A stretch of 64,000 nucleotides of DNA, taken from NCBI RefSeq assembly GCF_003298775.1, contig NZ_QNTQ01000001.1:1-64000 (forward strand), in the 5' to 3' direction. The stretch is from Rhodosalinus halophilus. GTDB lineage: Bacteria; Pseudomonadota; Alphaproteobacteria; Rhodobacterales; Rhodobacteraceae. The translations under genes and the position numbers were made by a program. A model generated the notes under the pieces. That model had not been told where the DNA came from, made no database searches, and saw only the letters and a program-made list of their open reading frames with translations. Positions 34,705 to 43,597 of the stretch are shown piece by piece; positions within the stretch are counted from its first letter, which is position 1; every line of letters starts with the position of its first letter.

Positions 34705-34734
34705 AAAAGCGCGCCCGTGACAGGCGCGCCTTTT
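34705..34734. terminator. bidirectional intrinsic terminator
   Basis: GCGCGCC at 34709-34715 pairs with GGCGCGC at 34723-34729. The stem is flanked by an A-run on the left and TTTT on the right. It lies between the converging popZ-like and DUF6280 genes and can serve both strands. Confidence 0.85.
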
Positions 34735-34754
34735 CGGTTCCGGACGGTGGCCCG

Positions 34755-35087
34755 TCAGGCGGCTTCGGAATGCACTCCGGCAGCAGCCGCAGCGTTGCGG
34801 CGCTCGCTCTCTTCGCGCGAGAGCGCGACCGAGGTCCGCACCCCGCGCGCGACGAACTCCATCAGGCCCTGCACGACGCGCTCGGTCGGATCGATGCCGG
34901 CACAGCTCAGCACCTCGCGCCCGTCGCGCGACCGGGCCCAGCGGGCGATCTGCTCCGGGCCGTTGCCGTACTTCTTGTCGTCCGCGATGGCGTCGTCCAG
35001 CGCGGCGAGCACGACGGCGGCGAAGAGCTTGCGCGCACGGTTGCCCTGCTCCGCGTTGAACGCCGTGCCGTCAACGAAATCCTTCAT
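34755..35087 (-). CDS. DUF6280-like small conserved protein
   Basis: The 110-residue protein opens [20 protein letters not shown], which I recall as characteristic of a small family conserved in Rhodobacterales (DUF6280). It has the segment [18 protein letters not shown] and no membrane segment. AAGGACGACGAG precedes the start. Function is unknown. It is convergent with the popZ-like gene and divergent from efp, so it is probably monocistronic. Confidence 0.75.
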   Translation of the reverse strand: MKDFVDGTAFNAEQGNRARKLFAAVVLAALDDAIADDKKYGNGPEQIARWARSRDGREVLSCAGIDPTERVVQGLMEFVARGVRTSVALSREESERRNAAAAAGVHSEAA

Positions 35088-35228
35088 CTCGTCGTCCTTG
35101 TTATTGCTCTTGCATGTGGCGTGCGGCCGGTTATGGCCTAATCGGCTCGATTCGGATACATCGTCGATGCAAGCCTGTTATGCCGCTGGCGCATGGCTCG
35201 CCGCACATGCAACACGAAATACGCCGGG

Positions 35229-35257
35229 TTGCCAGCGCACTGTGCGCGAGATATAGG
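35229..35257 (+). promoter_or_regulatory. promoter of efp
   Basis: TTGCCA at 35229-35234 and TATAGG at 35252-35257 with a 17-base spacer lie about 43 bases before the efp start. This is one of the best promoter matches in the window. Confidence 0.55.
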
Positions 35258-35299
35258 AACGGCCGCATCTCGATCAACCATTCGTCAAGGTTTCGTCTC

Positions 35300-35863
35300 A
35301 TGCCCCGCATCAACGGCAACGAAATCCGCCCCGGCAACGTTCTCGAGCACAACGGCGGCCTCTGGGTCGCGGTGAAGGTCGACCACGTGAAGCCCGGCAA
35401 GGGCGGCGCCTTCGCCCAGGTCGAGCTCCGCAACCTTCGTAACGGGTCAAAGCTCAACGAGCGGTTTCGTTCCGCCGACAAGGTCGAGCGCGTGCGGCTC
35501 GAACAGCGCGACCAGCAATTTCTCTACGAAAACGACGGGATGCTGGTCTTCATGGATGCCGACACCTTCGAGCAGATCGAGCTGCCGGCCGAGATCCTCG
35601 GCGAGCGGCGCCCCTTCCTCAAGGACGGCATGACCATCGAGGTGGAGTTCTACGAGAACGAGGCGCTGAACGCCTCGCTGCCGCAGAAGGTCACCTGCAC
35701 CGTCGAGGAGACCGAGCCGGTCGTGAAGGGGCAGACCGCGGCCAACAGCTTCAAGCCGGCCGTGCTCGACAACGGCGTGCGGATCATGGTCCCGCCCTTC
35801 ATCGCGCAGGGCGAAGAGATCGTGGTCAACACCGAAACGATGGAATACGCCGAGCGCGCCTGA
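35300..35863 (+). CDS. efp: translation elongation factor P
   Basis: The 187-residue protein has the three-domain EF-P layout and length. The loop KPGKGGAF places Lys34 at the position usually lysylated in bacteria, though the modifying genes epmA/epmB are not in this window. EF-P rescues ribosomes stalled on polyproline runs, relevant here because proteins such as the TonB-like and Fha proteins contain such runs. The ATG at 35300 is chosen because the homologous N-terminus begins there. Confidence 0.96.
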   Translation: MPRINGNEIRPGNVLEHNGGLWVAVKVDHVKPGKGGAFAQVELRNLRNGSKLNERFRSADKVERVRLEQRDQQFLYENDGMLVFMDADTFEQIELPAEILGERRPFLKDGMTIEVEFYENEALNASLPQKVTCTVEETEPVVKGQTAANSFKPAVLDNGVRIMVPPFIAQGEEIVVNTETMEYAERA

Positions 35864-35887
35864 GCGCGGCTCGGGCGAGGCGGCGCC

Positions 35888-36661
35888 GTGTCCAGCAGCT
35901 TCCGCCACGGCGACATCCTCGACATCGCCCGGCGCGAGGGCAAGGTGACGGTCGAGGGGCTGGCCCGGCGCTTCGGCGTGACGGTGCAGACGATCCGGCG
36001 CGATCTCGCCGATCTGGCCGAGGCGGGAAAGCTCGAGCGCGTGCACGGCGGCGCTGTGCTGCCCTCCGGTATCGCCAACATAGGCTACGAGGAGCGCCGC
36101 GCGCTCAACGCCGACTCCAAGGAGGCGATCGGCGCGGCCTGCGCGGCGGCCATACCGGAGGGTGCTTCCGTCTTTCTCGCCATCGGCACGACGACCGAGG
36201 CGGTCGCCAGCCACCTTCTGCGGCACCGCGACCTGATGGTGGTCACCAACAACCTCAACGTCGCCAACATCCTCATCGCCAATCCCGACTGCGAGATCGC
36301 GGTGGCCGGCGGTACGCTGCGCCGCGCCGACGGCGGGCTCGTGGGCCCGCTCGCCAGCCGGGCGGTCGCGGAGTTCAAGGTGGATATCGCGGTGATCGGC
36401 TGCTCGGCGCTCGACAGGGATGGCGACATGCTCGATTTCGACATCGCCGAGGTCGAGGTCAGCCGCACCGTGCTGCGCCAGTCCCGCCGCCGCGTGCTGG
36501 TGGCGGACGGATCGAAGTTCCGCCGCTCCGCGCCGGCCCGGATCGGCGCGCTGACCGAGCTCGACGCCGTCTATACCGATGCGCCGCTGCCGCCCGCGCT
36601 CGCCCGCCGGGCCGCCGAGGCGGGGACCGAGGTGATCTGCGTGCCGCATCCGGCAGGCTGA
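35888..36661 (+). CDS. DeoR/GlpR family transcriptional regulator
   Basis: The 257-residue protein starts at a GTG 24 bases after efp. The N-terminus is a winged helix (about 6-60) with VEGLARRFGVTVQTIRRDL, followed by the DeoR-type sugar-phosphate sensor domain containing FLAIGTTTEAVASHL and VVTNNLNVANIL. GlpR-type members sense glycerol-3-phosphate, and the sequence fits that subgroup. The cognate glp genes are not nearby, so the target is not known from context. Confidence 0.88.
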   Translation: MSSSFRHGDILDIARREGKVTVEGLARRFGVTVQTIRRDLADLAEAGKLERVHGGAVLPSGIANIGYEERRALNADSKEAIGAACAAAIPEGASVFLAIGTTTEAVASHLLRHRDLMVVTNNLNVANILIANPDCEIAVAGGTLRRADGGLVGPLASRAVAEFKVDIAVIGCSALDRDGDMLDFDIAEVEVSRTVLRQSRRRVLVADGSKFRRSAPARIGALTELDAVYTDAPLPPALARRAAEAGTEVICVPHPAG

Positions 36662-36737
36662 AGCCGCAGGGCCATGGGCCAGCGCGGCGCGCTTTCCCCC
36701 TTGCCGACCCGACCCGCGCGCCCTAGGCCCAAATCCC

Positions 36738-37550
36738 ATGAGGATTCTGTTTCTGGGCGACGTGGTGGGCCGCTCGGGCCGCACCGCGGTCATGGAGCGG
36801 CTGCCGAATCTGCGCGCGGACTGGCGGCTCGATTTCGTCGTGGTCAACGCCGAGAACGCGAGCCACGGCATGGGGCTCACCGGCGATCATGCGAAGCTCC
36901 TGCTGGGCGCAGGCGCGGATGTGCTCACACTGGGCGATCACGCCTTCGACCAGAAGGACATGCTGAGCTACATCGACAGCGAACCGCGGATCCTGCGCCC
37001 GCTGAACTACGCGCCCACAGCCCCGGGGCGGGGCCACGGCGTCTTCGAGGCCACGCAGGGCCGAAAGGTGCTGGTCGCGCAGGCGCTCGGCCGCGTGTTC
37101 ATGAACCGGCCCTTCGACGACCCCTTCTCGGAGATCGACCGCGTGCTGCGCGCCCACCCGCGGGGCGGCATGGTGCAGGCGGCGCTGGTGGACATGCATT
37201 GCGAGGCGACCTCGGAGAAGATGGGGATGGGCCATTTCTGCGACGGCCGGGCGAGCCTCGTGGTGGGCACGCATACCCATGTCCCCACGGCCGACGCGCA
37301 GATCCTGCCCGGCGGGACGGCGTATCAGTCCGACGCGGGCATGTGCGGCGACTACAATTCCGTCATCGGCATGGACAAGACCGAGCCCATGCGCCGCTTC
37401 GTGACGGGGATGGGCAAGGGCCGCTTCGTGCCGGCCGAAGGCGCGGCGACGCTCGCCGGCACCTATGTCGAGACCGACGACAGGACCGGGGCGGCGACGC
37501 GCGTGACGCCCGTGCGGCTCGGCGGCCGTCTGGAGGAGACCGCCCCGTGA
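36738..37550 (+). CDS. ymdB: YmdB-type metallophosphoesterase (TIGR00282 family)
   Basis: The 270-residue protein contains the metal-binding motifs of this calcineurin-like family: FLGDVVGRSG at the start, VVNAENASHGMGL, LTLGDHAFDQKD, LVDMHCEATSEK and VVGTHTHVPTADA. Bacillus YmdB hydrolyses cyclic nucleotides and affects biofilm and mRNA turnover. I see no clear ribosome binding site before the ATG at 36738. The transporter gene after it starts within its stop (GTGA). Confidence 0.92.
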   Translation: MRILFLGDVVGRSGRTAVMERLPNLRADWRLDFVVVNAENASHGMGLTGDHAKLLLGAGADVLTLGDHAFDQKDMLSYIDSEPRILRPLNYAPTAPGRGHGVFEATQGRKVLVAQALGRVFMNRPFDDPFSEIDRVLRAHPRGGMVQAALVDMHCEATSEKMGMGHFCDGRASLVVGTHTHVPTADAQILPGGTAYQSDAGMCGDYNSVIGMDKTEPMRRFVTGMGKGRFVPAEGAATLAGTYVETDDRTGAATRVTPVRLGGRLEETAP

Positions 37551-38482
37551 GCCGGGCCGAGCGCTGGGGCCTCGTCGCGGTGCTCGTGGCGCTCGGCGCG
37601 GGCTGGGGCATCACGCAGCCGCTGGCGAAGATCGCGGTGACAGGGGGCTATCGCCACTTCGGCATGGTGTTCTGGCAACTCGCGCTCGGTGCGGCCTTCC
37701 TTGGCGCAATCTGCCTCGCGCGTGGGCGGGGGCTCCCGCTCGGGGCGCGGCATCTGAGGCTCTACGCCGTGCTCGCGCTGATCGGCTCGGTGGTGCCCAA
37801 CGCGGCGAGCTATCAGGCGGTCGGGCACCTGCCCGCAGGCGTCATGTCGATCCTCGTCTCGCTCGTGCCCATGTTCGCCTTTCCGATCGCGCTGGCGCTC
37901 GGCATCGACCGCTTCTCGGCGCTGCGGCTCGCCGGTCTGGCGGCGGGGCTCATGGGCGTGATGCTGATCGTGGCGCCCGAATCCGGCCTGCCGGATCCGG
38001 GGATGATCCTCTGGGTGCCGCTCGCGCTGGTCGCGCCGTTCTTCTACGCGCTCGAGGGCAACTACGTCGCCCGCAACGGGACCGAGGGGCTCGACGCGAT
38101 CCAGACGCTCTTCGGCGCCTCGGTGATCGGCACGCTGATCGCCGCGCCTCTGGCGATATCCTCGGGACAGTGGATCGACCCGCGCCCGCCCTGGGAACTG
38201 CGCGACGCGGCGGTGGCGGGCATCGCCGTCGTCCATGCGCTGGTCTACGCGGGCTATGTCTGGCTGGTGGGGCACGCAGGCGCCGTCTTCGCGGCGCAGG
38301 TGGCCTATCTCGTCACCCTCTGGGGGGTGCTCTGGGCCAAGCTGCTGCTGGGCGAGGCCTATTCCGGCTGGGTCTGGGCGGCGCTGGCGCTGATGCTGGC
38401 GGGGCTCTTCCTCGTGCAGCCGCGGCCCAAGGGCGTGCTTGCGCCGGTCGCGCCGCTGCCGGATACTGCCCGTCGGAGCTGA
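37547..38482 (+). CDS. DMT (EamA-type) transporter
   Basis: The 311-residue protein has ten predicted hydrophobic helices in two EamA repeats, with GWGITQPLAKIA in the first helix and VFAAQVAYLVTLWGVLWAKL near helix 9, both typical of drug/metabolite exporters. The GTG start overlaps the ymdB stop by four bases. The substrate cannot be deduced; amino acids or related metabolites are common for this family. Confidence 0.88.
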   Translation: MSRAERWGLVAVLVALGAGWGITQPLAKIAVTGGYRHFGMVFWQLALGAAFLGAICLARGRGLPLGARHLRLYAVLALIGSVVPNAASYQAVGHLPAGVMSILVSLVPMFAFPIALALGIDRFSALRLAGLAAGLMGVMLIVAPESGLPDPGMILWVPLALVAPFFYALEGNYVARNGTEGLDAIQTLFGASVIGTLIAAPLAISSGQWIDPRPPWELRDAAVAGIAVVHALVYAGYVWLVGHAGAVFAAQVAYLVTLWGVLWAKLLLGEAYSGWVWAALALMLAGLFLVQPRPKGVLAPVAPLPDTARRS

Positions 38483-38497
38483 CCTCCGGGGGCAGAT

Positions 38498-40279
38498 GTG
38501 ACAGGCATGTTCGAGCTCGGCCAGACGGGCGAGGCGATCCTTGCGCTCTGCGTGCTGGTCGCGATGTTCGCGCTCTTCGTGCGCGAGGTCTATCCGACCG
38601 AGGTGGTGGCGATCGGCGGCGTCGCCGTGCTTCTGGTCACCGGCGTCCTGCCCTACGAGGCGGCGCTGGGCGTGCTGTCGAACCCGGCGCCCTGGACCAT
38701 CGCGGCGATGTTCCTCGTGGTGGGGGCCTTGGTGCGCACCGGGGCGCTCGACGCCTTCACCACCCTCGCGGACCGGCGGGCCAAGTCCAATCCGCGCCTC
38801 GCCATCCTGATGCTGATGACCTTCGTCGTCGTGGGCTCGGCGGTGATGAACAACACGCCGGTGGTGGTGGTGATGATCCCCGTCTTCGTGCAACTCGCCC
38901 GCAGCCTGGGCGTGCCGGCGTCGAAGCTTCTGATCCCGCTTTCCTACGCCGCCGTGATGGGCGGCACGCTCACGCTGATCGGCACTTCGACCAATCTTCT
39001 GGTGGATGGCGTGGCGCGCGCGCAGGGGCTCGCGCCCTTCACGATCTTCGAGGTCACCCCGCTTGCCATCGTTCTGGTCGCCTGGGGCATGATCTATCTG
39101 CGCTTCGTTGCCGTGCGCTTCCTGCCCGATCGGGACAGCATGGCCGACCTGCTCTCGGACCGGTCGCGGATGAAGTTCTTCACCGAGGCGGTGATCCCGC
39201 CCGAGTCGAACCTGATCGGCCGCGAGGTGTTGGGCGTGCAGCTCTTCAAGCGCGAGGGCGTGCGGCTGGTGGACGTGATCCGCGGCGACGAGTCGCTGCG
39301 CCGCAACCTCGAGGGCGTGACGCTTCAGGTGGGCGACCGGGTGGTGCTGCGCACGCAGATGACCGAGCTCCTCTCGCTGCAGCGCAACAAGTCCCTGAAA
39401 CGTGTCGATCAGATCTCGGCGAAGGAGACGACGACCGTCGAGGTGCTCATCACCCCCGGCGCGCGGATGGTGGGCCGCCGGCTGGGCGATCTGCGCCTGC
39501 GGCGGCGCTACGGGGTCTATCCGCTGGCGGTGCACCGGAGAAACCAGAACATCGGGCGCAAGATCGACGACCTCGTCGTGCGCGTGGGCGACACGCTGCT
39601 GCTGGAGGGCGCGCCCGAGGACATCAAGCGCCTGGCGCAGGAGATGGGCCTCGTGGACGTCTCGCATCCCTCCGCGCGCGCCTTCCGCCGCAGTCACGCG
39701 CCGGTGGCGCTGGCCGCGCTGCTGGGCATCGTGGGGCTCGCCGCGCTGGGCGTGGCGCCGATCCTGCTGCTGGCGGTGGTCGCGGTGGCCGTCGTGCTGC
39801 TGTCACGCTGCATCGACGCCGACGAGGCCTTTTCCTTCGTGGAGGGGCGGCTGCTGGCGCTGATCTTCGCCATGCTGGCGGTGGGCGCCGCGCTGGAAAG
39901 CTCCGGCGCGGTGGCGCTCATCGTCGACGCCGTCGCGCCCTGGCTGGCCGGTCTGCCTGGACCCCTGGTGATCTGGGCCGTCTATCTGCTGACCTCGGTG
40001 CTCACCGAACTGGTGTCGAACAACGCCGTCGCCGTGGTCGTCACCCCCATCGCCATCGGGCTCGCGCAGGCGATGGGGATCGACCCCCGGCCGCTGGTGG
40101 TGGCGGTGATGATCGCGGCCTCTGCGAGTTTCGCCACCCCCATCGGCTATCAGACCAACACGCTGGTCTATGGCCCGGGCGGCTACCGCTTCACCGACTT
40201 CATGAAGGTGGGCATTCCGCTCAACCTCAGCATGGGCGTGCTCTCGGCGCTCATCATTCCGCTGATCTGGCCGCTGTGA
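38498..40279 (+). CDS. SLC13/DASS family transporter with RCK_C (TrkA-C) domains
   Basis: The 593-residue protein has two membrane halves flanking a soluble middle. The first contains [19 protein letters not shown] and [16 protein letters not shown]; the second contains [20 protein letters not shown]. These are typical of SLC13-type sodium/anion symporters. Residues about 220-390 form two RCK_C regulatory domains ([17 protein letters not shown] and [17 protein letters not shown]). Sulfate or dicarboxylate is a likely substrate. GTG at 38498 is used; the ATG three codons later is an alternative. Confidence 0.9.
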   Translation: MTGMFELGQTGEAILALCVLVAMFALFVREVYPTEVVAIGGVAVLLVTGVLPYEAALGVLSNPAPWTIAAMFLVVGALVRTGALDAFTTLADRRAKSNPRLAILMLMTFVVVGSAVMNNTPVVVVMIPVFVQLARSLGVPASKLLIPLSYAAVMGGTLTLIGTSTNLLVDGVARAQGLAPFTIFEVTPLAIVLVAWGMIYLRFVAVRFLPDRDSMADLLSDRSRMKFFTEAVIPPESNLIGREVLGVQLFKREGVRLVDVIRGDESLRRNLEGVTLQVGDRVVLRTQMTELLSLQRNKSLKRVDQISAKETTTVEVLITPGARMVGRRLGDLRLRRRYGVYPLAVHRRNQNIGRKIDDLVVRVGDTLLLEGAPEDIKRLAQEMGLVDVSHPSARAFRRSHAPVALAALLGIVGLAALGVAPILLLAVVAVAVVLLSRCIDADEAFSFVEGRLLALIFAMLAVGAALESSGAVALIVDAVAPWLAGLPGPLVIWAVYLLTSVLTELVSNNAVAVVVTPIAIGLAQAMGIDPRPLVVAVMIAASASFATPIGYQTNTLVYGPGGYRFTDFMKVGIPLNLSMGVLSALIIPLIWPL

Positions 40280-40343
40280 ACGGGGCGGAACATTAACCGA
40301 ACATGACCTTTCCCCGCCCGCCCGCCTGCGCTACATTGCGGCC

Positions 40344-42665
40344 ATGAGCAGCGCCCCCGGACCGTCCCTGAGCCAGCGCGCCGTCTCGGCGCGCGCCGCC
40401 CCCTATCTCGACGAGCTGAACCCGGCGCAGCGCGCCGCGGTCGAGGCGCTGGACGGCCCCGTGCTGATGCTCGCGGGGGCGGGCACCGGCAAGACCAAGG
40501 CGCTGACCACCCGCATCGCGCATCTGCTCAACACCGGGCGCGCGCGGCCGAACGAGATCCTGGCGGTGACCTTCACCAACAAGGCCGCGCGCGAGATGAA
40601 GGCCCGCATCGGCCGCCTGCTGGGCGAGGCGGTGGAGGGAATGCCGTGGCTGGGCACCTTCCATGCGATCTGCGTGAAGCTGCTGCGCCGGCACGCGGAA
40701 CTGGCTGGGCTGAAGTCGAACTTCACCATCCTCGACACCGACGATCAGATCCGCCTGATGAAGCAGCTCATCCAGGCCGAGAACATCGACGAGAAACGCT
40801 GGCCGGCCCGCCAGCTCGCCGGGATCATCGATCACTGGAAGAACCGCGCCTGGACGCCGGACAAGGTGCCCGCGGCCGAGGCCGGCGCCTTCAACAACCG
40901 CGGCACGGAGCTCTACGCGCTCTACCAGGCGCGGCTGAAGGAGCTGAACGCCGTGGATTTCGGCGACCTCTTGCTGCACATGGTCACCATCTTCCAGACC
41001 CACGACGACGTGCTGGAGCAGTACCGCCGCTGGTTCCGCTACATCCTGGTGGACGAGTATCAGGACACCAACGTGGCGCAGTATCTCTGGCTGCGCCTGC
41101 TCGCCGGCGGGCATCACAACATCTGCTGCGTGGGCGACGACGACCAGTCGATCTATGGCTGGCGCGGGGCCGAGGTGGGCAACATCCTGCGCTTCGAAAA
41201 GGACTTTCCGGGCGCGCAGGTGATCCGGCTGGAGCAGAACTACCGCTCCACCCCGCATATCCTCGCCGCCGCCTCGGGCGTGATCTCGGCCAACCGCGAC
41301 CGGCTGGGCAAGACGCTCTGGACCGAGGCGGACGAGGGCGAGAAGGTCCGCCTGATCGGTCACTGGGACGGCGAGGAAGAGGCGCGCTGGATCGGCGAAG
41401 AGATCGAATCGATGCAGCGCGGCACGCGGGGGATGCGGCCCTTCTCCCTCGACGAGATCGCGATTCTCGTGCGCGCCAGCCACCAGATGCGCGCCTTCGA
41501 GGACCGGTTTCTCACCATCGGGCTGCCCTACCGCGTGATCGGCGGCCCGCGCTTCTACGAGCGGATGGAGATCCGCGACGCGATGGCCTATTTCCGCCTC
41601 GCCGTCTCGCCCGCCGACGACCTCGCCTTCGAGCGGGTGGTGAACACGCCGAAGCGGGGCCTCGGCGACAAGGCGCAGCAGAAGATCCAGGTGGCGGCGC
41701 GTGCCGCTGGCGTGAGCCTTGTCGAAGGCGCGAAGCGGCTGCTGGCCGACCGCGGGCTTTCGGGCAAGGGCGCGGCGGAACTGGCGAAGCTTCTGGACGG
41801 GATCGACCGCTGGGGCCGGATGGCGGGCGAGCCGGAGATCAGCCACGTCGAGCTCGCCGAGATCATCCTCGACGAATCCGGCTACACGGCGATGTGGCAG
41901 AACGACAAGTCGCCCGAGGCGCCGGGCCGGCTGGAGAACCTCAAGGAGCTCGTCAAGGCGCTGGAGGAATTCGAGAACCTCACCGGCTTTCTCGAGCACG
42001 TCAGTCTCATCATGGACAACGAGGCCGAGGGCGAGGGCGAGAAGGTCAGCGTGATGACGCTGCACGCGGCCAAGGGGCTGGAGTTTCCGGCCGTCTTCCT
42101 GCCGGGCTGGGAGGACGGACTCTTTCCCTCGCAGCGCGCGATGGACGAGTCCGGCCTCAAGGGGCTCGAGGAGGAACGCCGCCTCGCCTACGTGGGCATT
42201 ACCCGGGCGGGCGAGCTTGCCACGATCTCCTTCGCCGGCAACCGCCGCGTCTATGGCCAGTGGCAGTCGCAGCTGCCCTCGCGCTTCATCGACGAACTGC
42301 CCGAGGAGCATGTCGAGGTGCTGACGCCGCCGGGGCTTTACGGCGGCGGCTACGGCGCGGCCGCGCCGCGCGGCATCGAGGTCGCGGCCTCGCGCGCCGA
42401 TGTCTACAACTCCCCCGGCTGGAAGCGGATGCAGGCCCGCGCTGGTGAGCGGCCCGTGAGCCAGCCGCGCGAGTCGCGCCACAGCGTCATCGACCTCGAG
42501 GCCGTCGCCGCCTACGCCGTGGGCGAGCGGGTCTTTCACCAGAAGTTCGGCTACGGCGCCGTCACGGCGATCGAGGGCGACAAGCTCGAGGTCGAGTTCG
42601 AGAAGGCGGGATCGAAGAAGGTGGTCGCGCGCTTCGTCACCGCGGCGGACGACATTCCCTTCTGA
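40344..42665 (+). CDS. uvrD: ATP-dependent DNA helicase UvrD/PcrA
   Basis: The 773-residue protein carries the SF1A motifs in order: GAGTGKTKAL near residues 44-53, DEYQDTN, GDDDQSIYGWRGAE, EQNYRSTP, VMTLHAAKGLEFP and ITRAGE. The C-terminal 50 residues (GERVFHQKFGYGAVTAIEGD) form the tudor-like domain known from PcrA/UvrD. It unwinds DNA during nucleotide excision and mismatch repair. The gene ends just before the 3' end of the small RNA array, which is transcribed towards it. Confidence 0.96.
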   Translation: MSSAPGPSLSQRAVSARAAPYLDELNPAQRAAVEALDGPVLMLAGAGTGKTKALTTRIAHLLNTGRARPNEILAVTFTNKAAREMKARIGRLLGEAVEGMPWLGTFHAICVKLLRRHAELAGLKSNFTILDTDDQIRLMKQLIQAENIDEKRWPARQLAGIIDHWKNRAWTPDKVPAAEAGAFNNRGTELYALYQARLKELNAVDFGDLLLHMVTIFQTHDDVLEQYRRWFRYILVDEYQDTNVAQYLWLRLLAGGHHNICCVGDDDQSIYGWRGAEVGNILRFEKDFPGAQVIRLEQNYRSTPHILAAASGVISANRDRLGKTLWTEADEGEKVRLIGHWDGEEEARWIGEEIESMQRGTRGMRPFSLDEIAILVRASHQMRAFEDRFLTIGLPYRVIGGPRFYERMEIRDAMAYFRLAVSPADDLAFERVVNTPKRGLGDKAQQKIQVAARAAGVSLVEGAKRLLADRGLSGKGAAELAKLLDGIDRWGRMAGEPEISHVELAEIILDESGYTAMWQNDKSPEAPGRLENLKELVKALEEFENLTGFLEHVSLIMDNEAEGEGEKVSVMTLHAAKGLEFPAVFLPGWEDGLFPSQRAMDESGLKGLEEERRLAYVGITRAGELATISFAGNRRVYGQWQSQLPSRFIDELPEEHVEVLTPPGLYGGGYGAAAPRGIEVAASRADVYNSPGWKRMQARAGERPVSQPRESRHSVIDLEAVAAYAVGERVFHQKFGYGAVTAIEGDKLEVEFEKAGSKKVVARFVTAADDIPF

Positions 42666-42704
42666 CGCCCGGTCCGCCGGACACGGCAGGGCCAAACGCA
42701 AAAA

Positions 42705-42738
42705 GCGGCGGCGCCCGGGAGGAGGTAGGCGCCACCGC
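42705..42738 (-). terminator. hairpin 1 of the array, doubling as intrinsic terminator
   Basis: An 11-base stem (42705-42715 with 42728-42738, one wobble) closes a loop reading TACCTCCTCCCG on the minus strand and is followed by five T at 42704-42700. It is the transcription end of the small RNA array. Confidence 0.85.
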
Positions 42739-42747
42739 TCTCTGTGT

Positions 42748-42778
42748 CGAAACGCCCAGGGAGGAGGAGAGCGCTTCG
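42748..42778 (-). ncRNA. hairpin 2 of the CCUCCUCCC array
   Basis: CGAAGCGC (42778-42771) pairs with GCGTTTCG (42755-42748), with one G-U pair, around a loop containing CTCCTCCTCCC. Confidence 0.75.
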
Positions 42779-42819
42779 GTCCGTTCCGGGACGGCTGGCG
42801 GCCGCCCCGTGCGTGTTTC

Positions 42820-42856
42820 GGCTGCAGCGCCAGGGAGGAGGAGAGGCGCTGCAGCC
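42820..42856 (-). ncRNA. hairpin 3 of the CCUCCUCCC array
   Basis: A perfect 12-base stem, GGCTGCAGCGCC with its complement, closes the loop TCTCCTCCTCCCT. It is the most stable unit together with hairpin 5. Confidence 0.8.
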
Positions 42857-42863
42857 CTGATAA

Positions 42864-42893
42864 CGGGACACCAAGGGAGGAGAAGGTGCCCCG
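42864..42893 (-). ncRNA. hairpin 4 of the CCUCCUCCC array
   Basis: CGGGGCACC (42893-42885) pairs with GGTGTCCCG (42872-42864), including one G-U, around the shorter loop TTCTCCTCCCTT. Confidence 0.75.
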
Positions 42894-42935
42894 AACCATG
42901 TGAGGCGGGCCATCGGCCACACCTTCGAAGAAAGT

Positions 42936-42970
42936 GCGGCGGCGCCAGGGAGGAGGAGAGGCGCCGCCGC
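42936..42970 (-). ncRNA. hairpin 5 of the CCUCCUCCC array
   Basis: A perfect 11-base stem, GCGGCGGCGCC with its complement, closes the loop TCTCCTCCTCCCT. Confidence 0.8.
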
Positions 42971-42977
42971 GAGTGAC

Positions 42978-43008
42978 AGAAAACCCAGGGAGGAGGAGAG
43001 GGCTTTCT
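42978..43008 (-). ncRNA. hairpin 6, promoter-proximal unit of the CCUCCUCCC array
   Basis: AGAAAGCCC (43008-43000) pairs with GGGTTTTCT (42986-42978), including one G-U, around the same loop core. It lies about 45 bases after the predicted transcription start. Confidence 0.75.
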
Positions 43009-43058
43009 GAACTCTTGCGCAGAGCCGCCGGATGGCTTGGCCCGCGCTGTTGCCTTCA

Positions 43059-43086
43059 TAATTAGGCGAATGCTGCAGCTGCACAA
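43059..43086 (-). promoter_or_regulatory. predicted promoter of the small RNA array
   Basis: TTGTGC (43086-43081) and TAATTA (43064-43059) on the minus strand are spaced by 16 bases in a local A/T-rich patch. In Rhodobacter the related array uses alternative heat-shock sigma factors; I cannot tell which factor reads this one. Confidence 0.45.
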
Positions 43087-43536
43087 TGCTCGGCTGCGCA
43101 ATGCTGCTTTGCAGCAAATGCATATGCCTTGCTGACCTATTTTTTGGCGCCCTCGGGGCGTGATGACCATTTCCGCGGCGCCCTGTGAACGGGATGCCGG
43201 CCTGTTGGCCGCGGTTGCGCGAAATGCGCGCACCCGCACTCGAGGCGGCCCGTCTCGACCTGTCGTTGCGCCATGGGATTCCGCGCCACCACGTGGAGCG
43301 GGGCCACGATTCGGCGTTCGATCGGCCGACTCGGGGCCTTCGAATCCCCTCTTGCGCGCGCCCAGGGCCATCGACAGCGCAGGCGTTGCAATTCCGCCAC
43401 ATCGGCCGAATGCGACAGGTGGTTCCGAGATATGGGTGTCGTTCGCGGAGGCGGCGCAAGATCTGGCCCGAGTTCCACCCACGCTCGGCTCCTGCGCGCT
43501 GCGCTCCGCCTCGGCGGTCTTGGAAGCGGTGCCTTG
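43087..43536. other. 450-base stretch without recognisable gene
   Basis: Between the array promoter and the MraZ boxes several short frames are open on both strands, but none has a start site, codon pattern or motif I can defend. A DUF1127 gene was looked for by its arginine-rich motif and not found. The stretch is slightly less G/C-biased than coding DNA around it. Confidence 0.4.
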
Positions 43537-43581
43537 CCCCACGAAATCCCATAGAAAGGTGTTGCTTCCCACGAAATCCCA
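43537..43581 (-). promoter_or_regulatory. four phased MraZ boxes (operator of mraZ)
   Basis: On the minus strand TGGGG or TGGGA occurs at 43541, 43551, 43571 and 43581 (5' positions). These are ten-base steps with the third of five slots lacking a match (CACCT). TGGGN repeats with five-base spacers are the known MraZ binding pattern. They cover and precede the -35 element of the mraZ leader promoter, so autoregulation is likely. Confidence 0.7.
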
Positions 43582-43590
43582 TGTCATTCC
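43562..43590 (+). promoter_or_regulatory. predicted promoter of the mraZ leader RNA
   Basis: TTGCTT at 43562-43567 and CATTCC at 43585-43590 with a 17-base spacer. The same relative position upstream of ftsW carries TATTCT followed by a shared leader motif, which supports this -10 choice. The start would be near 43598. Confidence 0.45.
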
Positions 43591-43597
43591 TTTACCC

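Larger units (their letters stand above)
42700..43052 (-). ncRNA. array of six CCUCCUCCC-loop (cuckoo/CcsR-type) small RNA hairpins
   Basis: On the minus strand six hairpins occur in a row, each with a different stem but the same loop core, CTCCTCCTCCC or close to it. Stem changes are often wobble-compensated, which points to RNA selection rather than DNA repeats. A -35/-10 pair lies at 43086-43059 and the last hairpin is followed by five T, so the array reads as one transcript later cut into units. In Rhodobacter sphaeroides such RNAs (CcsR1-4, cuckoo family) are stress-induced, follow a DUF1127 gene and present an anti-Shine-Dalgarno loop. No DUF1127 gene is seen here. Confidence 0.85.

Noticed and set aside
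40291-40310. CtrA binding site before uvrD (TTAACC half site)
   Set aside because: Only one half of the TTAA-N7-TTAA pattern is present.
42705-43008. CRISPR array suggested by the recurring AGGGAGGAGGAGA element
   Set aside because: The repeat is only 10-13 bases, spacing is irregular and each copy is embedded in its own different inverted repeat; no cas genes are present. RNA hairpins explain it better.
42705-43008. Strong plus-strand ribosome binding sites (AGGAGGAG) in the same array
   Set aside because: No start codon with a sensible frame follows at proper spacing in most copies, and each site lies in a hairpin loop whose transcript polarity, by terminator and promoter, is minus.
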